From PVC group bacterium (GTDB lineage: Bacteria; Verrucomicrobiota; Kiritimatiellia; SS1-B-03-39; PXDE01), in contig PXDE01000134.1 of assembly GCA_003566475.1 (NCBI GenBank), positions 1 to 8,054 on the forward strand: a stretch of 8,054 nt of DNA. The letters are read 5' to 3'. How positions within the stretch are numbered: position 1 is the first letter of the stretch; each line of letters begins with the position of its first letter. A program made the translations under genes and the position numbers. Under the pieces are notes generated by a model. It had not been told where the DNA came from and did no database searches. It saw only the letters and a list, made by a program, of their open reading frames with translations. This document shows, piece after piece, positions 4,650-8,054 of the stretch.

Positions 4650-7600
4650 ATGAACGCACGCAGTACGAACCTCGCCCTCGCCGCCTCCATCCTCGCCCTG
4701 GCCGTCCTTGCGTCAGTCGGAAGGGCCCAGAACACCTGGGTTGGAAACGGTACTGACGCCAGTTGGGCTGACGCCGGTAACTGGGACGTTCTTCCCGACT
4801 TCGACGGCTCCGAGGAGATCGTCCTCGGCACCGGATTCGGCTCCGGAACCCCCACCCTGCCGGGGGTCGCCCGGGACATCGACAGCCTGACCATCACGGC
4901 CAGCATTGGCAACGTGACCCTCATCTCGGGCAGCACCCTCGTCCTCTACAGCGGGGATATCACCCGAACTTCGGCGGGGGGCACCCAGACCATCGCAACC
5001 GCCATCAATCTTGGCGACCCCGCCGTCGCCGCCGGAACGTTCACCGGCACATGGACGAACGATGGAACCGGGAACAACCGCATTCAGTTCAACAACGCGA
5101 TCGAGCAGTCCCATGCGGGACCGGTGTGGAACCTCGAATTCACGGGGGGAGGCGAGACGTGGATTCAGACCGGGAGTGTGAACCATCGCGGCAACACCAC
5201 GATCATGGGCGGGAGCGAAGTGGTATGGACGGCGATGCCCGGCGGAGGAGACACGGGCACCGTGTTCGGTGACGGGACCATCATCTTGGATGACGGAACC
5301 TTCTCGATGCGCCACGGGAACAATGGCAACCGCTCCCTGAACAACGACATCGTGGTGAACGCGGGCGGAGGCACCCTCAGCGAGCGCCACGCCGGCAACA
5401 GCCACACCTACTTTATCCGGGGCACCATCAGCGGCGCCGGCGACCTGACGCTGATGCACAGTGAAGGCGGGAACGGCGTCACCCACTTCATGGCTGACAA
5501 CTCCGGGTTCGCCGGCGCACTCACCATCCACAGCCCTGGCGGTAACACCGGAAGCGCCATGGTCTTCCGGGGCCAGAATACCGTCCCCGGCGGCGCGGGC
5601 CAGACGGTCACCTTCACCAATTCCGGTGCCGGCATCCCCAAGTTCGGGTCTGACGCCGGGGCGCACACCTACACCAACGCCTTCGTGCTTAACTCGGCCA
5701 TGGCGTTCCGGCCCTTCGACGTCACCACCTACGCCGGCGACATCACCACCAACGGGAATGCCATCCACCTCAATGGCCCCAACCTGCTCATCTTCCAGCC
5801 CGGTGCGGGCAGCGACATGGGCAACAGCAACTTCGTTCTGAATGACGGAGCCCTCCAGGTGTCCGCGATGTCGGACCTTCCAGGCGGAAACCTGAATCTT
5901 AGTGGGGGCGCCTTCGTCCTGGATGGTTCCGGCAACGTCGCTCCGACCTGGGCCCAGTTCTCGACCGCGCGGTCCGAAGGCACCGGCAATGGCCAATACC
6001 AGGGAAGTGGATTCGCGGCCATGGGCACCGATGCCGTTCTCGACGGTGTGGACGTGAACCGCAACCTCACCCTCGGCTCAATGTCCGCGCTCACCGACGC
6101 CGCCATCATCCTCGACACCGACACCACCCTCACCGGCAACCGGACCTTCACCGTGGCCGGCCTGAATGTGGCGAGCAATTCCGGGAACTGGCAGCTCAAT
6201 AGCCCGGTCCATGAGATCACCGCCGATATCGGCGGCGAGGGGAACCTTTCGTTTACGGTGACTGGGGCCAGCCAAGGCGGAACCATCCGGCTCAGCGGCG
6301 ACAACACCTTCGAGGGCGGCGTCAACATCGGGACCGCCGGAGGCAACGCCAATCCGGACCAGGCCATCGTGGTCATCGCCTCCGGGGGAGACAACGCGCT
6401 GGGCGAGCTCTCCAATGTGGTGACGGTGGGAGGATCGGCCGAGCGTCGGGGTGCCCTGCTGCTGTTTGATGACCCGACCGGAACGGGAACCACCTTCACC
6501 CGCGACATCCACATTCAGGCCCCCAACCACAATTCGAGGGGCGGGAACACCGGGACAGGTTCGTTCGAGGGTATTTCGACCTACACCGGCACCATTACCA
6601 TCGGAACCGGTGGCAACGAGCGAGCCTGGCAGTTCCACACCCACGGAACCAGCACCCTTGTCTTCGACGGCGCGTCGATTGACTTCCACGCCGACTCAAA
6701 TTCCGGAGGCATCCACACCTTCTTCAAAGGGGGGACGGGAACCCTGGACCTCGGCGACGTGACGGTGGGCGGTGCGCCCCGGGACCACAAGTGGCGACTC
6801 GTCCGCGGCACCCTCATCACCCGAGAACAGGGGCAGCTCGACGGCTCCAATCTCCAGGATCTCCTCGGCGGCTCCGGCTTCACCCTGGCCGTCCGGGACA
6901 ACGACCAGACCTATTCCGGACTCGGCACCGATGCGGCCTACTCGGGCCAAAGCGGCGTGGACGTGGCCGACGGGCTCACCCTCACATTGAACACGACCGC
7001 TCGGATTGAGGGCAGCGGGGCCGACGCTCGTCTGGTCAAAACCGGCGGCGGCACGCTTATCCTCCACTCCACCAACACCGGCAACAACAACAACGGCGAT
7101 GGCGGGGCCCGGGTGGTGGCCGCCGAGGGAATCCTGGACTTCAACAGCAATGCCGGCCGCAGCGGCGGCCTGGTGGATGGCGGCACCCTCCTCATCCGCA
7201 ATGGCCTGGGCTGGGGAAGCAGCGATAACCGGGCCTTCGAGATCGGCCCCAACGGGGGCAAGGTGGGGATCGCCACCGTCGGGTCCGGAAACGTGTCCCG
7301 CGGCGCCCTTTCCTCCTGGGACCAGTCCGGGACCAGCACGGTCACCTTCGCCTCCCGGGGCGACGACAGCCTGGTCTTCGGCGGATGGAGCGGCAACACG
7401 GTGGGGTCCAACACCACCCTCCTCATCGATCACGACGGCGCGCCGGGGACTGGCGTAGTCCAGATCAACATCAATGATCTGAACGTGGACGGCACCCTGG
7501 GTGGCTCGGGCACGCTACGCCTCCAGGCCGGCGGAACCGGCAGCGTGAATCTGGCCGCCGGCGCGACCCTCTCCCCGGGAAGTTCCCCGGGCATCCTGTC

Positions 7601-8033
7601 CATCGACGGCAACCTCAACCTGGTCTCCGGAACCTTCTACGACTGGGAATTCCTTTCCATGTCGTCCTACGACCAGACTCATGTGGCCGGCACCCTGAGC
7701 CTGGACGTGCTGATCACCCTCCGGATCTCGGACGCGGGCATTCTGTTCGACCCCAACGACGGCTTCCTGGTCAACCCCACCGACGAGCTGGTGCTGTTCT
7801 CCTATGGCCTGATGGGCCAGGGCGTGCCCTCCTGGCAGATCGAAGGCGTGGACCTCCCGGAATTCTGGGACATCAGCGGAGCCACCGTGTTCGACAACGA
7901 GGATGGCCAGATCATCCTCACCGGCATCCAGATCGGCCAGGAGCCGCCCGTCATCCCCGAGCCCGGCTCGGCGCTGCTGCTGGGGCTGGGGGCGCTGGCC
8001 CTCACCGCCCTCCGCCGGCGGCGCGAGGACTGA
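4650..8033 (+). CDS. Exported PEP-CTERM protein with autotransporter-associated beta-strand repeats
   Basis: The 1127-residue product is probably a surface or matrix protein. Residues 1-26 form a Sec signal peptide (hydrophobic core about 8-22, likely cleavage after GRA). The mature part opens with NTWVGNGTDASWADAGNWD, a Trp/Asn motif common at the head of these passengers, and continues as Gly/Asn/Thr-rich beta-helix-like sequence. Segments resembling PATR-type repeats are at about 262-296, 528-560, 692-708 and 786-836; 'GSGTLRL..GTGSVNLAAGATLSPGSSPG' near 952-981 is the usual final repeat, followed by a beta region to about 1097. It ends with a PEP-CTERM signal (1102-1127). There is no outer-membrane beta barrel, so it is not a classical autotransporter. 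Exosortase and polysaccharide genes are not in view. Codon use and composition are less GC-extreme than the flanks, with many ACC and AAC codons. Adhesion, coat or matrix roles are inferred, not shown. Confidence 0.9.
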   Translation: MNARSTNLALAASILALAVLASVGRAQNTWVGNGTDASWADAGNWDVLPDFDGSEEIVLGTGFGSGTPTLPGVARDIDSLTITASIGNVTLISGSTLVLYSGDITRTSAGGTQTIATAINLGDPAVAAGTFTGTWTNDGTGNNRIQFNNAIEQSHAGPVWNLEFTGGGETWIQTGSVNHRGNTTIMGGSEVVWTAMPGGGDTGTVFGDGTIILDDGTFSMRHGNNGNRSLNNDIVVNAGGGTLSERHAGNSHTYFIRGTISGAGDLTLMHSEGGNGVTHFMADNSGFAGALTIHSPGGNTGSAMVFRGQNTVPGGAGQTVTFTNSGAGIPKFGSDAGAHTYTNAFVLNSAMAFRPFDVTTYAGDITTNGNAIHLNGPNLLIFQPGAGSDMGNSNFVLNDGALQVSAMSDLPGGNLNLSGGAFVLDGSGNVAPTWAQFSTARSEGTGNGQYQGSGFAAMGTDAVLDGVDVNRNLTLGSMSALTDAAIILDTDTTLTGNRTFTVAGLNVASNSGNWQLNSPVHEITADIGGEGNLSFTVTGASQGGTIRLSGDNTFEGGVNIGTAGGNANPDQAIVVIASGGDNALGELSNVVTVGGSAERRGALLLFDDPTGTGTTFTRDIHIQAPNHNSRGGNTGTGSFEGISTYTGTITIGTGGNERAWQFHTHGTSTLVFDGASIDFHADSNSGGIHTFFKGGTGTLDLGDVTVGGAPRDHKWRLVRGTLITREQGQLDGSNLQDLLGGSGFTLAVRDNDQTYSGLGTDAAYSGQSGVDVADGLTLTLNTTARIEGSGADARLVKTGGGTLILHSTNTGNNNNGDGGARVVAAEGILDFNSNAGRSGGLVDGGTLLIRNGLGWGSSDNRAFEIGPNGGKVGIATVGSGNVSRGALSSWDQSGTSTVTFASRGDDSLVFGGWSGNTVGSNTTLLIDHDGAPGTGVVQININDLNVDGTLGGSGTLRLQAGGTGSVNLAAGATLSPGSSPGILSIDGNLNLVSGTFYDWEFLSMSSYDQTHVAGTLSLDVLITLRISDAGILFDPNDGFLVNPTDELVLFSYGLMGQGVPSWQIEGVDLPEFWDISGATVFDNEDGQIILTGIQIGQEPPVIPEPGSALLLGLGALALTALRRRRED
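7956..8030 (+). other. PEP-CTERM sorting signal
   Basis: Codons 1103-1127 encode the Pro-Glu-Pro motif (1103-1105), a 16-residue hydrophobic Gly/Leu/Ala segment (about 1106-1121) and the basic tail RRRRED. This three-part order is that recognised by exosortases, which process the protein near the PEP motif during export. The tail ends directly at the TGA stop, as is usual. Confidence 0.93.
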
Positions 8034-8054
8034 GCCCCGGCCGGTTTCGCAACC

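Noticed and set aside
4713..5996. Long open frame (427 codons) on the minus strand, antisense to the PEP-CTERM gene
   Set aside because: The translation is low-complexity Gly/Val/Ala/Asp sequence without motifs, while the plus strand gives a full signal peptide, repeats and sorting signal.

Overview
The window looks like a chromosomal piece of a high-GC, free-living bacterium of the Planctomycetota/Verrucomicrobiota type. This is inference from gene content: a beta-strand-rich exported protein with a C-terminal PEP-CTERM sorting signal, a GH78-like alpha-L-rhamnosidase, a Pro-rich hypothetical protein ending in an 'LGPPRSL' motif, and long intergenic regions full of short palindromic and tandem repeats. 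No rRNA, tRNA, CRISPR array or transposase gene was seen.

Layout. 3-533 (+) is the 3' end of a Pro-rich hypothetical gene cut by the window edge. 534-1078 is a convergent spacer with hairpins, a 19-nt direct repeat and a degenerate 9-nt tandem array. 1079-3448 (-) is the rhamnosidase-like gene. 3449-4008 is a divergent spacer with an 80-bp TGGA-type tetranucleotide satellite, GC-rich hairpins and a 134-bp inverted pair of REP-like palindromes (3805-3938). 4009-4281 (+) is a CopG/ribbon-helix-helix antitoxin-like gene with a near-ideal Shine-Dalgarno sequence and no visible toxin partner. 4282-4649 is a spacer with a repeated GCTACGGG-containing element. 4650-8033 (+) is an exported 1127-residue passenger-type protein with a signal peptide and PEP-CTERM tail.

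How the parts relate. The rhamnosidase has no evident signal peptide, so it probably acts inside the cell on imported rhamnosides. The PEP-CTERM protein should be exported by Sec, processed by an exosortase encoded elsewhere, and held at or released from the cell surface, often together with exopolysaccharide in this class. No operon links the four genes: strands alternate and all spacers exceed 300 bp. The most notable signals are non-coding: the REPIN-like inverted pair next to a solitary antitoxin gene, the tetranucleotide tract upstream of the rhamnosidase gene, and the repeat mosaic in the convergent spacer. I see no clear candidate for a wholly new multi-gene system.
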